This document shows positions 17,594 through 27,177 of a stretch of 64,000 bases of DNA, one piece after another. The notes beneath the pieces are model-generated. The model saw nothing but the letters and a program-made list of their open reading frames with translations. It had not been told where the DNA came from and did not search any database. The DNA is from WTGA01 sp965231865 (GTDB lineage Bacteria; Pseudomonadota; Gammaproteobacteria; Arenicellales; Poriferihabitantaceae), in the NCBI GenBank assembly GCA_965231865.1, contig CBDDOJ010000002.1, positions 1,364,001 through 1,428,000 on the forward strand. Reading direction: 5' to 3'. Every line of letters starts with the position of its first letter. Positions within the stretch are counted from its first letter, which is position 1. Made by a program: the position numbers and the translations under genes.

Positions 17594-18850
17594 TCAGAGT
17601 CCGGTATGGATCTTCTGGATGATCGCGTCGGCGAATGCACTGGTGGACAGCGTGGTTGAATCGTCCATCAGCCGGGCAAAATCGTAGGTCACCGTTTTAT
17701 CCGCCATCACCGTGGGGAAGGCGTCATTGATCAATTGGGCGGCCTCCGTCCACCCAATGTATTCCAGCATCATCACGCCGGAAAACATCAAAGAGGAAGG
17801 GTTGACCTTGTTCTGGTTGGCGTATTTTGGGGCGGTACCATGGGTGGCTTCGAAAACGGCAACATGGTCTTCCATGTTGGCACCCGGTGCGATGCCGACC
17901 CCGCCGACTTCGGCAGCCAGCGCATCGGAAAGGTAGTCGCCATTCAGGTTCATGGTTGCAATCACGTCAAATTCTGCAGGCCGGAGCTGCAGCAACTGGA
18001 ACATGATATCCGCAATCCGGTCCTTGATCAGGATTTTACCGCTGGGCATTTCCCCATGGTGTTCATCCCATAACTCTTCTTCCGTGACGATATGCGACCG
18101 GAATTCCTCCTTGGCCACTTCGTATCCCCAGTTACGAAATGCGCCTTCCGTATATTTCATGATATTTCCCTTGTGCACCAGGGTAACACTCGGTTTATCA
18201 TGGTCAATGGCGTACTGGATGGCTTTTCTCACCAGTCGCTTGCTTCCAAAGGCACTGATGGGCTTGACACCCAGCCCCGCATCCTCAAAAAATTCCGCTC
18301 CCAGTTCTTCGCGAAGGAATTTCGCGAGCTTTTTATTGGCATCGGTCCCGCTTTCATATTCGATTCCCGCGTAGACATCCTCGGTATTCTCCCTGAAAAT
18401 TACCACATCCACCTCTTCCGGTTTTGCCAGTGGGGAAGGGACCCCGCGGTAATACCGGACCGGACGGACGCAGGCGTAGAGGTCCATCTCCTGTCGCAGG
18501 GACACGTTCAGTGAGCGAAACCCGCCTCCAATGGGGGTGGTCAGGGGTCCCTTGATGGATACGACGAGTTCCCGAATGGCCTCGATCGTCTCCTGAGGAA
18601 AATAGACACCGCTGTAGATTCCAGCCGCTTTTTCCCCCATATACAGTTCACACCAGTGAACTTTCCGCTTGCCATGATAGGCTTTTTCGATGGCGGCATC
18701 CCACACACGCAACGAGGCGGACGTGATATCCGGGCCAATGCCATCGCCTTCAACATACCCCAGTATCGGGTTGTCGGGAACGACAAGCCTGTTGTTGGAA
18801 ATGGAGATCTTTTTACCGTTTTCAGGAAGCTGGATATGTTGGTAAGTCAT
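17594..18850 (-). CDS. icd: NADP-dependent isocitrate dehydrogenase
   Basis: 418 residues from the ATG at 18850; an in-frame ATG four codons upstream (18862) is also open. It aligns along its length with E. coli Icd, including YVEGDGIGPD, the RSLNVSLRQE segment whose Ser is the AceK phosphorylation site in E. coli, LVHKGNIMKYTEGAF, and the NADP-binding EATHGTAPKYA motif. It oxidatively decarboxylates isocitrate to 2-oxoglutarate in the TCA cycle. The gene is monocistronic in appearance and no aceK is in the window. The gap to the upstream divergent gene is about 460 bp. Confidence 0.96.
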   Translation of the reverse strand: MTYQHIQLPENGKKISISNNRLVVPDNPILGYVEGDGIGPDITSASLRVWDAAIEKAYHGKRKVHWCELYMGEKAAGIYSGVYFPQETIEAIRELVVSIKGPLTTPIGGGFRSLNVSLRQEMDLYACVRPVRYYRGVPSPLAKPEEVDVVIFRENTEDVYAGIEYESGTDANKKLAKFLREELGAEFFEDAGLGVKPISAFGSKRLVRKAIQYAIDHDKPSVTLVHKGNIMKYTEGAFRNWGYEVAKEEFRSHIVTEEELWDEHHGEMPSGKILIKDRIADIMFQLLQLRPAEFDVIATMNLNGDYLSDALAAEVGGVGIAPGANMEDHVAVFEATHGTAPKYANQNKVNPSSLMFSGVMMLEYIGWTEAAQLINDAFPTVMADKTVTYDFARLMDDSTTLSTSAFADAIIQKIHTGL

Positions 18851-18862
18851 TATTTTTCCCAT

Positions 18863-19313
18863 TCATCGGGTTGGTATGGATATGAAGAATACGGGTATGC
18901 ATCAATTATACCGCATGGACAGGAATCACCCCTGCCGGGCTCGTTTGCTGGAATATGAATTACCCTGAAATATACAGCGATTATAAAGCTGTTCTCCCGG
19001 TTTCCCAATATGATTTCAACCGGTTCTGCAGGATGAATGCGACTTGGATACCTGGAAAGCAGGCCCGTACCGTCCCGGCCAACCGCAGAAACCCGGTCTT
19101 TCACCGGGCAGCGTGAAAAGATCAGGCAGCCACTTGCTGGGCACCTGCCGAACCGGGAGGTGCCACGGACACCGGTCAGGCAGGGCTGGCTGGACCGGGC
19201 AAGGACGCATTCAGGATTGCTGGCTACTCCCTGGATCGAAGAATTCGGGATATTGCTATCCGGGATTGAATTCCAGTATATTCGAACATCCTCATCCATG
19301 CAGAGATTGGAAG
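18863..19313. other. Divergent intergenic region upstream of icd
   Basis: About 450 bp between the divergent icd and aldolase genes. The frame of the downstream aldolase stays open through much of it, but that extension has no family similarity that I can see. It should hold promoters for both genes. No clear operator stands out. Confidence 0.4.
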
Positions 19314-20084
19314 ATGTCGATTGTAGCAATACAAAACACGGGCTCTGGAATTGAAAATGATCCGCATTATGAGGCCCGGTGTGATCTGGCTGCCGTTTTC
19401 CGGTGGACGGCGCGAATGGACATGCATGAAGCCATTGCCAATCATTTCAGCTATGCGGTGTCGGATGACGGGAGTCAATTTCTGGTGAACCCCAATGGCC
19501 GGCATTTTTCCAGTGTCCGGGCGAGTGAGTTGTTGCTGGTGGACGCAAAGGATGAAGGGACCCTGGATCGGCCGGATGCCCCGGAACCCACGGCCTGGTA
19601 TATCCACGGTGCCATGCATCGCAATGTTTCTCATGCCCGCTGTATCCTGCACCTCCATCCCCGGTACGCGACGGTTCTGGCATCGCTGGCGGACAGTACC
19701 CTGCCTCCGATCGACCAGAACACCATGCGGTTCTACGGGCGAACGGTCGTGGACGATGGTTTCGATGGCCTGGGTCTGGGAGACGAAGCGGAAAGATTGA
19801 CGAGGAAGGTCCATGACCATCCCATCATCATCATGGGAAATCACGGTATAATGACCGTGGCGGACAACATCGCTCTGGCCTTTGATGACCTCTATTATTT
19901 TGAACGGGCCTGCCAGAATTATATCGTCGCGCTGCAGACCGGAAAACCGCTTCGTATGGTCACCGACGAAGTGGCCAGAAAAACGTCTGAACAATGGCGA
20001 AGTTACGTGCAGAAGCTGGCGGATGCCCACTTGCGGGAAATCAGGGAGATCCTGGACCGGGAAGAACCCGATTACGTGCAGTAA
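19314..20084 (+). CDS. Class II aldolase/adducin family protein
   Basis: 256 residues from ATG 19314. The frame extends far upstream, but family similarity begins near Tyr19-Ala33, so this start gives the normal length. Zinc ligands are His113 and His115 (HLHPRY) and His177 (GNHGIM), the usual three-histidine site. Many members of this branch are annotated as aldolases or epimerases of unknown substrate. The neighbouring Rieske ferredoxin and PLP enzyme suggest a role in catabolism of a small organic compound, which is inference. Confidence 0.82.
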   Translation: MSIVAIQNTGSGIENDPHYEARCDLAAVFRWTARMDMHEAIANHFSYAVSDDGSQFLVNPNGRHFSSVRASELLLVDAKDEGTLDRPDAPEPTAWYIHGAMHRNVSHARCILHLHPRYATVLASLADSTLPPIDQNTMRFYGRTVVDDGFDGLGLGDEAERLTRKVHDHPIIIMGNHGIMTVADNIALAFDDLYYFERACQNYIVALQTGKPLRMVTDEVARKTSEQWRSYVQKLADAHLREIREILDREEPDYVQ

Positions 20085-20240
20085 GGACCGCCGGCAGATC
20101 AAACCGACAGGTACCGTGATCACCTTTTCCTTTCACTGGATGGCGAAGCAGGGGGGCTATACTCAAATGCCGGTTCCATGGACGCCAGGTCTGGGAGCGG
20201 GGGCAAAGACTGGTACAAACTTTTGATGTAGAGAACGAAT

Positions 20241-20570
20241 ATGAACGCAATCGAAGAGGAGGGCTGGCAGAGGGTCGGTCCGGCGGAAGATATTGACGAA
20301 GAAGATGTCATGCGGTTTGACTTCGGGAAAAGAACCTTCGCGGTTTACAATACCGAAGCGGGTTTTTTTGCCACGGACGGATTGTGTACCCATGAAGACC
20401 AGCATCTCGCGGAAGGACTGGTTATTGACGATATCATTGAATGTCCCCTGCATCAGGGAGAATTTCATATCCCCACCGGAGAGGCGATAAGTGCACCGGT
20501 ATGCATCGATTTGAACACCTACCCGGTTCAGGTGGTGGATGGTGATCTGTATATACAGATCAAGGAGTGA
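20241..20570 (+). CDS. Rieske [2Fe-2S] ferredoxin (MocE/NirD-like)
   Basis: 109 residues forming one Rieske domain. Cluster ligands are Cys49 and His51 (CTHEDQHL) and Cys68 and His71 (CPLHQGEF). The spacing and small size fit soluble ferredoxins that feed electrons to Rieske-type oxygenases. No oxygenase subunit or ferredoxin reductase gene is adjacent, so the partner lies elsewhere. It starts 156 bp after the aldolase gene. Confidence 0.9.
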   Translation: MNAIEEEGWQRVGPAEDIDEEDVMRFDFGKRTFAVYNTEAGFFATDGLCTHEDQHLAEGLVIDDIIECPLHQGEFHIPTGEAISAPVCIDLNTYPVQVVDGDLYIQIKE

Positions 20571-20756
20571 GGCGGGATCTGGATGGTGGTGTTCGGGATT
20601 GACCCGGTTGGACTCCCGTGAAATCCGGTTGCTGAAAGAATGGGTGCCCGGTTGTTCAGACCGGAGGGCTGAAGAAAGGCTCCCCGTCCAGGCTGGCTCC
20701 GGTTCTGAAACCCCTGCTGCACAGAACGGGACTCAACCCGCCCGTTTCAAACCGTA

Positions 20757-21896
20757 TCAGGACGCAATCTCCTTCAGTGCGCCGATGCACTTCTCGATGT
20801 CGCTGGAGTCGTTGTACAGGTGGGTCGATATCCGAAGCCGGCCGAACCCCCCATACGCGCCCCATATCAGGATGTTTTCCTTTTCCAGGGAACGCCGGAT
20901 CGACTCCAGTCGGTCGGTCATGAAACAGACGTTGCCGGCACGATGGATATCCTCTTTCGGGGTCATCAGTTCGAACCCCAGAAGCTGAATCGCTTCCAGA
21001 AGTCGACCGCTGAGAACCAATGCATGGTTTTCGATCCGTTCGATTGCAATTTCAGACAATCGGTCCAGGGCATTGTTCAGAATATAAAGACTGATGAACC
21101 CGGCATTTCCCGGTTGAAAGCCGCAGGCGTTGTCCTGTAACTGGAAATCGGTGGGTTGCAGCCAGCCTCCATGGCGCTTGGTGCTGTTCCAGCCCAGAAA
21201 CGGGGGTTCAAAATCAGGCAATCGATTCCGGTTGACATAAAAGATCGCGGTGCCATGGGCTCCCAATAACCATTTGTAGCTACTGCAGACCAGAATATCC
21301 GCATATTTTCCGTCAACCGGCACCACACCGGCGGCATGGGTGGCATCCAGCAACAGGAGCGCGTTGGATGACCGGACGGTTTTGGACAGGGTTTCAAGCT
21401 CCATCCGTTGCCCGGTAAACATGCTGACATGACTGATTGCCACGATTCGTGTCCGTTCATCCATCAAATCAACGATATCGTTCAGATGGATAAACCAGTT
21501 CCTGTTTCGGACAATGCGTATCTCGACCCCCTGATTTTTCAGTCGGGTCCAAGGCAATATGCCGGATGGGAATTCAACGTCCGCAACGATGACGTTGTCG
21601 CCTTTCTTCCAATTCAGGCCATAGGCAATATTGTTGATGCCTTCCCCGACATTGGATAGAAAAGCAATCTCATCCGGATTGACCGAAAGAAGCTGTGCGC
21701 ACTGATTGCGGGTACGCTCAATCATTTCATCCAGCAGGTGTCGGGTGTGTTCACCGCTCGCCTTGTCTTCCATGAACTGCCGGACCGCCTGCTGGTGGGA
21801 GACCAGCATGGGGGCTTCCCCACCGGCCGTGAGGTTCACGGTCTTTTCCAGGCCGATGAATTCTGATTTGGGGATGAGGGATTCCGTCATGTGCAT
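20757..21896 (-). CDS. Class V PLP-dependent aminotransferase (NifS/IscS-like fold)
   Basis: 379 residues. Family motifs are the LSNVGEGINNIAYGL phosphate-binding region, ISHVSMFTGQRM, Asp184 in LLLDATHAAG (pyridine nitrogen contact) and Lys208 in SSYKWLLG, the PLP Schiff-base lysine. The mobile cysteine loop of true cysteine desulfurases is not evident, so a desulfurase role is unlikely. It is divergent from the downstream DMT transporter gene, leaving about 80 bp for shared control. Substrate unknown; isopenicillin-N-epimerase-like or kynureninase-like chemistry are possibilities. Confidence 0.82.
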   Translation of the reverse strand: MHMTESLIPKSEFIGLEKTVNLTAGGEAPMLVSHQQAVRQFMEDKASGEHTRHLLDEMIERTRNQCAQLLSVNPDEIAFLSNVGEGINNIAYGLNWKKGDNVIVADVEFPSGILPWTRLKNQGVEIRIVRNRNWFIHLNDIVDLMDERTRIVAISHVSMFTGQRMELETLSKTVRSSNALLLLDATHAAGVVPVDGKYADILVCSSYKWLLGAHGTAIFYVNRNRLPDFEPPFLGWNSTKRHGGWLQPTDFQLQDNACGFQPGNAGFISLYILNNALDRLSEIAIERIENHALVLSGRLLEAIQLLGFELMTPKEDIHRAGNVCFMTDRLESIRRSLEKENILIWGAYGGFGRLRISTHLYNDSSDIEKCIGALKEIAS

Positions 21897-21974
21897 TACC
21901 GAGGGTTCTTTACCAGTGTTTTTCGAGATGCATTTGTGCCACTATGCGCGCTTTGAATCGAAATCCGATCATCC

Positions 21975-22937
21975 ATGACCAGACAGGGGTTGAGTGCCAA
22001 TACCCGGGGTATCCTGTGTTTGCTCTGCGCACTGGTGTTCCTGACAATCAGTGATTCAATCGTCAAGTGGCTGAGTCCGTACTATGCGCTGCATGAAATC
22101 ATGCTGTATCGTGCCCTGTTTGCGCTGGTGGTGGTGCTGAGTATAGTGAAACTGGAAGGTGGATTCCACCTGCTGAAGACCCGGCGGCCGTTCCTCCATC
22201 TGTTGCGGGGCGGGTTACTGGTTTTGGCCAACATGTTCTTTTTTCTCGGCCTGGCGACCCTGCCTCTGGCCGAAACGGTGGCGTTGTTCTTCGTTGCTCC
22301 CCTGTTTATCTGCATCCTGTCCCAGTGGATACTGGGAGAAAAGGTGGGATGGACCGGATGGGTAGCAATCGGGGTGGGATTGTCCGGGGTGATCGTGATG
22401 CTCAGGCCGGGTACCGATGTGTTCAAGATGGCGAGCCTTTTGCCCATTCTGGCTGCCTTGACCTATGCGGGCATGCAGATTGTCACACGAAAACTCGGCA
22501 TTCAGGATAAAGCCGGCACGCTTGCATTTTATATCCAGGTCGCTTTTCTCATTGTCTGCACGGTAAGCGGTATCGTGCTCGGCAATGGGCAGTTCAACCA
22601 TTTCGAGAATCCGACACTGGACTTCCTGTTGCGTTCGTGGGTCGTGCCCGATTTTGCCGGTATCCTGTTATTGGCCCTGTGTGGCGGGATTGTCGGGTTC
22701 GGCGGGTATTTTCTGTCCCAGGCATACCGGCTCGGCGAGGCCTCCGTGGTCGCCCCTTTCGAATATGCTTCCATGCCCTATGCGCTGGTGATTGGGTATT
22801 ATATCTGGGGTGACTGGCCAGACTGGATATCCTTTTTTGGGACGGGGTTGATTATTGTCAGCGGATTGTTGATCCTGTATTTTGAGTGGCGAAAGACCGT
22901 GTCGAGCAAAGGATGGATTCCCCACAAGGAATATTAG
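21975..22937 (+). CDS. EamA/DMT superfamily transporter
   Basis: 320 residues and about ten hydrophobic helices in two EamA repeats. The first repeat includes ISDSIVKWLSPYYALHE and LRGGLLVLANMFFFLG, and the second the APFEYASMPYALVIGYYIWGDWP motif typical of RhaT/RarD-like and S-adenosylmethionine-type carriers. It probably exports or imports a small metabolite across the inner membrane. It sits between a PLP enzyme and an MttB-like methyltransferase. The substrate is unknown. Confidence 0.88.
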   Translation: MTRQGLSANTRGILCLLCALVFLTISDSIVKWLSPYYALHEIMLYRALFALVVVLSIVKLEGGFHLLKTRRPFLHLLRGGLLVLANMFFFLGLATLPLAETVALFFVAPLFICILSQWILGEKVGWTGWVAIGVGLSGVIVMLRPGTDVFKMASLLPILAALTYAGMQIVTRKLGIQDKAGTLAFYIQVAFLIVCTVSGIVLGNGQFNHFENPTLDFLLRSWVVPDFAGILLLALCGGIVGFGGYFLSQAYRLGEASVVAPFEYASMPYALVIGYYIWGDWPDWISFFGTGLIIVSGLLILYFEWRKTVSSKGWIPHKEY

Positions 22938-23079
22938 CCGGACATGGGGTCGAAGCGGGATGCAGTCATGGCCGGATAGAAGGCCGGGCGGGCCATGAAA
23001 CGACCGGTGCGGCCGATGGAACCGTTCCAGACGATGCTCCGGTCGGATGTCTGTCTGATTCGGCCTGTTTGCAGGAGAG

Positions 23080-24669
23080 ATGCCCAGTTTTATGACCAAC
23101 CATCCGGGGAAACCGAAAAAAGGGTCCACTCGTACGGGCCGCCGCCGCAGAAAACCGCGCTCCGAAGGGGGTGGAACGGAAGAAACCGCATCGGCACTTC
23201 CTGTCTGGCCGGGCATGCCCGGCGGACGGTATCAACCGCTCAGTGATTCCGATATCCGGAAAATCCATGAAACGATCCTGATCGTACTGGAGAACACGGG
23301 GCTGTCCGATGCCCCGGCGGCCGTGATTGACCGGGTTACCTGGGCGGGGGGAAGGTTTACCGAGGAGGGCCGGCTCCTGTTTCCAGCCAAACTGGTCGAA
23401 GCGGCACTGGATGGATTTCAACGCCGATTTACGCTGCACGGGCAGGTTCCGGGGTTTACAATGCAGTTGTCTGGAAAAAACGTGCACATGGGGTCCGGGG
23501 GGGCCTCCCCCAGCATCCTGGACCTTAAGACCGGATGTTATCGGGCTTCGACCCTGAAGGACCTGTACGATGCCTGCCGTCTGGTGGATGCCCTGTCGAA
23601 TGTTCACTTTTTCAGCCGTTCGCTGGTCGCAACCGATATGCCGGACCTGAAAACCCTGGATATCAATACGGCCTATGTCTGTCTGATCGGGACGGGCAAG
23701 CATGTTTGTGTGTCGGCAGCGGCCGGTGCACATGTTCAGGATATTGCCCGGATGTGCTTCGCGATCGCAGGCTCGCAAGAGGCGTTCCATGCCCGGCCAT
23801 TCCTGTCTTTCAACATCAACCATGTTACCCCGCCCCTGCGGATCGCGGAAGATGCCTTTGCCGTGCTGGAACAGGCTGCCCTGTATGGCATTCCTGTCCA
23901 CGCAAATGTGTTTGGTCAGGTGGGAGCTTCCTCGCCGGTGAGCCTGGCGGGAGCCGTAGTGCAATCCATGGCAGAGGCGTTGGCAGGGGGGATTTTTGCA
24001 TGGCTGGTCAACCCGGAAGCGAAAGTCATATTCGGTCCCAAACCGATGATTACTGATCTTCGCACCGGCGGCATGAGCGGGGGAGGAGGAGAGCAGGCGG
24101 TGGTGATGGCTGCGGCCACGCAGATGGCGCAGTTCTATGATTTGCCCAACGTATCCATCGCGGGGGCGACAGACAGCAAGATTGCGGATGCACAAAGCGG
24201 GTATGAAAAATGCCTTTCCGTTTGCCTGGCAGCCCATGCGGGGAGTAACCTGATCACCCAGGCCTGCGGGATGCAGGCCAGCCTGTTGGGCTGCGCCCTG
24301 GAAAGTTACGTGGTGGACAACGATATGCTGGGTGGCATCCTGAGCTCACTCCGCCCTGTGGAGATGAATGTCGATTCGCTGTCCGCAGAGGCGATCGACC
24401 GGGTGGTCCGGTCAGCAGGACACTTTTTGGGGGAGCAGGAAACGCTGGCAAGGATGAAGTCCGATTTTCTTTATCCTGACATCGCAGACCGGCGGACGCC
24501 CGCTGAGTGGGAAGAGGAGGGCGGAAAGGAGATACGGGAGGTGGCCCAACACCGAACCCGGGAAATCCTGTCCAGCCACTACCCGGACCATGTGGATGCA
24601 GACCTGGATGAGTATCTGCGTCGACATTTTGATATCCGGCTCCCTTCCGTTGGCAGAGATAGCGCGTGA
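23080..24669 (+). CDS. MttB-superfamily (trimethylamine methyltransferase-like) protein
   Basis: 529 residues, full length for the superfamily, with an intact frame and no in-frame amber codon, so it is a non-pyrrolysine member. The C-terminal half shows the LVNPEAKVIFGPKPMITDLRTG-type barrel strand and the ITQACGMQASLLGCALESYVVDND segment typical of the family. Non-pyrrolysine relatives demethylate glycine betaine or other quaternary amines onto a corrinoid protein. No corrinoid protein (MttC) or RamA activator gene is in the window. Two starts are possible (23080 and 23092). A methyl-donor substrate such as betaine or DMSP is inference. Confidence 0.82.
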   Translation: MPSFMTNHPGKPKKGSTRTGRRRRKPRSEGGGTEETASALPVWPGMPGGRYQPLSDSDIRKIHETILIVLENTGLSDAPAAVIDRVTWAGGRFTEEGRLLFPAKLVEAALDGFQRRFTLHGQVPGFTMQLSGKNVHMGSGGASPSILDLKTGCYRASTLKDLYDACRLVDALSNVHFFSRSLVATDMPDLKTLDINTAYVCLIGTGKHVCVSAAAGAHVQDIARMCFAIAGSQEAFHARPFLSFNINHVTPPLRIAEDAFAVLEQAALYGIPVHANVFGQVGASSPVSLAGAVVQSMAEALAGGIFAWLVNPEAKVIFGPKPMITDLRTGGMSGGGGEQAVVMAAATQMAQFYDLPNVSIAGATDSKIADAQSGYEKCLSVCLAAHAGSNLITQACGMQASLLGCALESYVVDNDMLGGILSSLRPVEMNVDSLSAEAIDRVVRSAGHFLGEQETLARMKSDFLYPDIADRRTPAEWEEEGGKEIREVAQHRTREILSSHYPDHVDADLDEYLRRHFDIRLPSVGRDSA

Positions 24670-25084
24670 ATGCTGTATCCGGGCCGTTGTCGTTGAGCGT
24701 AGAAACATCTCACGACTGTACTGCTACCTGATTGACCGCTGAGACGATCGGTACGGAAGTATTGCGCACGGGCACTATCGGCGGGTACCTCAACCGTCCT
24801 GACGGGTTCCGTGACCCGGGTATGTTCCAGTGGATACTGGCCTAGCTTTTTCCCTGCAGCCGCCCTGCAGGGGGCAGGTACGGATCGTCCTGAATAATCT
24901 TCCTGCAGAAAAATCAACCATTTGTCGGCGACTTGGATGAAAATATTTTCTGCCGGGAATTGCTGGTTATGAACATGGGACTTCCAGCTTATCCAGAAAT
25001 CGGCGACTTCCGAGCCGTACTATAGGAAGCACGAGGTAACAAATCTATGGACCGCCACGCATCGGTATCGCGAGACGCTTGTAG
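24670..25084. other. Left edge of the accessory island, no gene
   Basis: No supported gene. An 8-bp perfect stem-loop (24852-24859 with 24865-24872) lies 180 bp after the methyltransferase stop and may end its transcript, although no T run follows. Beyond it, sequence character changes into relic DNA. Confidence 0.5.
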
Positions 25085-25380
25085 CGTGTTACAGTGTAGC
25101 TTGAGTGGGACAATCCCGCGTGGTTCCCTGTCGGTCTGGTGCCACGGCTGAAGCGTATCCTGTTTCGCTTCGAGGCTGTGGATGTGGACCTGATCGACTA
25201 TCACTGACCGAAGGGGAGTGCTGACCATGAACGACATTGCATGCGAGCACGTCGCCGATGCTGAACGGCAAGGCGGGTGTGTCAGCGAACATGGTGCTGG
25301 CACTGGAGAACATCGGCTGGGGCACTGTCGATCACTGAATGTGGATGCAGGTGGGCTACGAGCTTGCATAGGCTCGAGCA
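25085..25380 (+). pseudogene. HigB-HigA toxin-antitoxin relic (left copy)
   Basis: This stretch aligns with the better-kept HigBA relic at 38.7-39.2 kb. The toxin tail reads VDVDLIDYH before a TGA at 25205-25207. The antitoxin ATG is at 25227. About 150 bp of the antitoxin HTH coding region is missing, and CACTGG has become CACTGA, adding a premature stop. Both copies are on the plus strand and bracket the defence island. The locus is dead; it is annotated because it marks the island edge. Confidence 0.7.
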
Positions 25381-25399
25381 GTCGGACAATTGCGGAACG

Positions 25400-25789
25400 A
25401 CACGGGAGGGTGCTGCACGCAGAGCGAACAGGTCGCGCAACTCTGGCCGGTGCTGTTCGAACACTGCAAGCTGGAGGTGGTATCCGCGTACCGCACCTTC
25501 GCCTGGAACTCGGACGCGCGTTGCAAGGTGCATGTCGTCATTCTTGGCCTCGACCACCGGGAAGTTGTGCGATCAGAGAAACGCCTGTTCAGCTATCCCG
25601 ATATCAACAGCGAGCCGGAGGAAAGTACGCCGACCAACGGTATGGGCAGGCTGATGATAGGCACCCAACTGCTCGAAGTTCGTCTCCGAACGCGAGCGTG
25701 TCGGGCACCTATTCAAGCTCTATGAGAAGATACGCGTGCCATTGAGACTCGAAGTCAAATCAAAACGAAAGAAACGCTTCCGTAGGTAA
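25400..25789 (+). pseudogene. C-terminal fragment of a YeeA/MmeI-like class I DNA methyltransferase
   Basis: The frame through 25402-25690 encodes EQVAQLWPVLFEH, then a RTFAWNSDARCKVHVVILGLD segment and RLFSYPDIN. These match the target-recognition and C-terminal region of large adenine DNA methyltransferases of the YeeA/MmeI type, as I recall them. Near 25700 the match shifts by one frame to HLFKLYEKI and a lysine/arginine-rich tail ending at TAA 25787-25789. The catalytic part is absent. It is a decayed remnant of an older modification system. Confidence 0.6.
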
Positions 25790-25807
25790 GATGCTACCGA
25801 GAAAGAA

Positions 25808-27121
25808 ATGACAAGTCTGACGACAGTGCATAAAGAGCACGAACCAAACTCGCCCATTGTCCTTGAGAAGATTCTCATTACCCATATTAATGGGTGCTGT
25901 TTGGAAAAACCATGTGCAGCACAAGTCGTCTTGTGCTCGTCGCCGACTCTTAGGACGGTAATAGAGTCAACGAGCTTTCCGATCACGATACTTGATTCTC
26001 GTATGGAAATGCCATTTGTTGTCACGGTAAAGGACAAGTGTGATGTTCAAGTAGTGCGTTCTGGGTTGCGCACGTCTGGCTCGGCCCCTGGCACTGCAAG
26101 CGGCTCTCTCGCGATGTACAAGTCTCCATTTACTGTAGTTCGACATGACATAAAGATTACCTCAATTGATTTCAGAGTCCTTAATTTCCCAGAGTTTTTG
26201 GAGGGGAAAGTTGAATTGATTGATTCCCAACATCTGGGCTCTACAACACTGACACATGAAAATTTGCAAATTAGTCTTACCCGGAATGCCAGTCCGTCGT
26301 CTGAGCATGAAAAACTCTTGAATGAAATTGATGGCTACGATGTAACGCACACCGGTGTCATCAAATGCTGTGACGACGTAGCAATTTCTGTAGACGAAGC
26401 TGAGGACATTTTGCGTGGGTTACGGGCATTTCTATCTTTTGCTCGGGGAGTGGGATGTGGAGTGACGCTTGTAAAGGCGACTTGTTCAGATGGTGGGCAA
26501 GCTTTCTTCCAATGGGGAAGCAATTATACTGTTCCGTGGAATCGAGAATACGATACTTGGCTGCCTATGAGAGTTGATAGAGGAGAGACTCTATCGCAAT
26601 CATTTTCTGGTTTCTGGTCACGATGCAAGGACCCAAATTTGAGAATTGTGATATTTCGGGCAATTGACTTGTATGTCAATAGCAAAACCGTTCCTTTCCA
26701 CATCGGAATAATTCTCATACAGGCTGCCCTTGAATCTTTATGTTACAAAATCATAGGTCCTAAGAAAAAGGGATCAACGGGAGAGTTTTTGTCTAAATCA
26801 ATACAACAGATTGGACTTTGCACATCAATACCCTCTACGTGTAAGAGTTTGGATAAGTTTTTCCGGAATTGCTCCCGTGTAGACGGTGATGGATTAAAGG
26901 CGATTACTCAACTTCGTAATGATTTGGTTCATGCAGAGCAGAGTTATCAAGATAATGCGGAGGTGCAGATGGATGCTTTGCGACTGGGTCAGTGGTACAT
27001 TGAATTGATTCTGCTTAATCAATTCAATTATAATGGGCGTTATAGGAACCGGTTGTCGATTACTGGAGAGAGCCTGTTCGAAAAGGTTCCTTGGGGAAGG
27101 CAGGATACCAAACAGAAATGA
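25808..27121 (+). CDS. Putative HEPN-domain defence protein (ApeA-like layout)
   Basis: 437 residues. The N-terminal about 270 residues look beta-rich and match nothing I know with certainty. The C-terminal about 150 residues are helical and contain an RX4H motif, Arg370-His375 (QLRNDLVHAE), preceded by an IIQAALESL-type helix, as in HEPN ribonuclease domains. An N-terminal sensor plus C-terminal HEPN recalls ApeA-type antiphage proteins. Base composition is clearly A+T-richer than the core genes, which supports transfer. It is followed 56 bp later by an Abi-alpha-like gene on the same strand. The function is a prediction. Confidence 0.6.
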   Translation: MTSLTTVHKEHEPNSPIVLEKILITHINGCCLEKPCAAQVVLCSSPTLRTVIESTSFPITILDSRMEMPFVVTVKDKCDVQVVRSGLRTSGSAPGTASGSLAMYKSPFTVVRHDIKITSIDFRVLNFPEFLEGKVELIDSQHLGSTTLTHENLQISLTRNASPSSEHEKLLNEIDGYDVTHTGVIKCCDDVAISVDEAEDILRGLRAFLSFARGVGCGVTLVKATCSDGGQAFFQWGSNYTVPWNREYDTWLPMRVDRGETLSQSFSGFWSRCKDPNLRIVIFRAIDLYVNSKTVPFHIGIILIQAALESLCYKIIGPKKKGSTGEFLSKSIQQIGLCTSIPSTCKSLDKFFRNCSRVDGDGLKAITQLRNDLVHAEQSYQDNAEVQMDALRLGQWYIELILLNQFNYNGRYRNRLSITGESLFEKVPWGRQDTKQK

Positions 27122-27177
27122 CGAATTGATCCGCCTCTCCACCCATCTAATCCATCAAAATACAAAACAGGAGGAAA

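Noticed and set aside
19044..19313. Upstream extension of the class II aldolase frame
   Set aside because: Low-complexity translation without family similarity; ATG 19314 gives the normal length.
24852..24872. Stem-loop after the methyltransferase as a firm terminator
   Set aside because: The stem is good, but no T run follows on either strand, so it is only mentioned in the gap entry.
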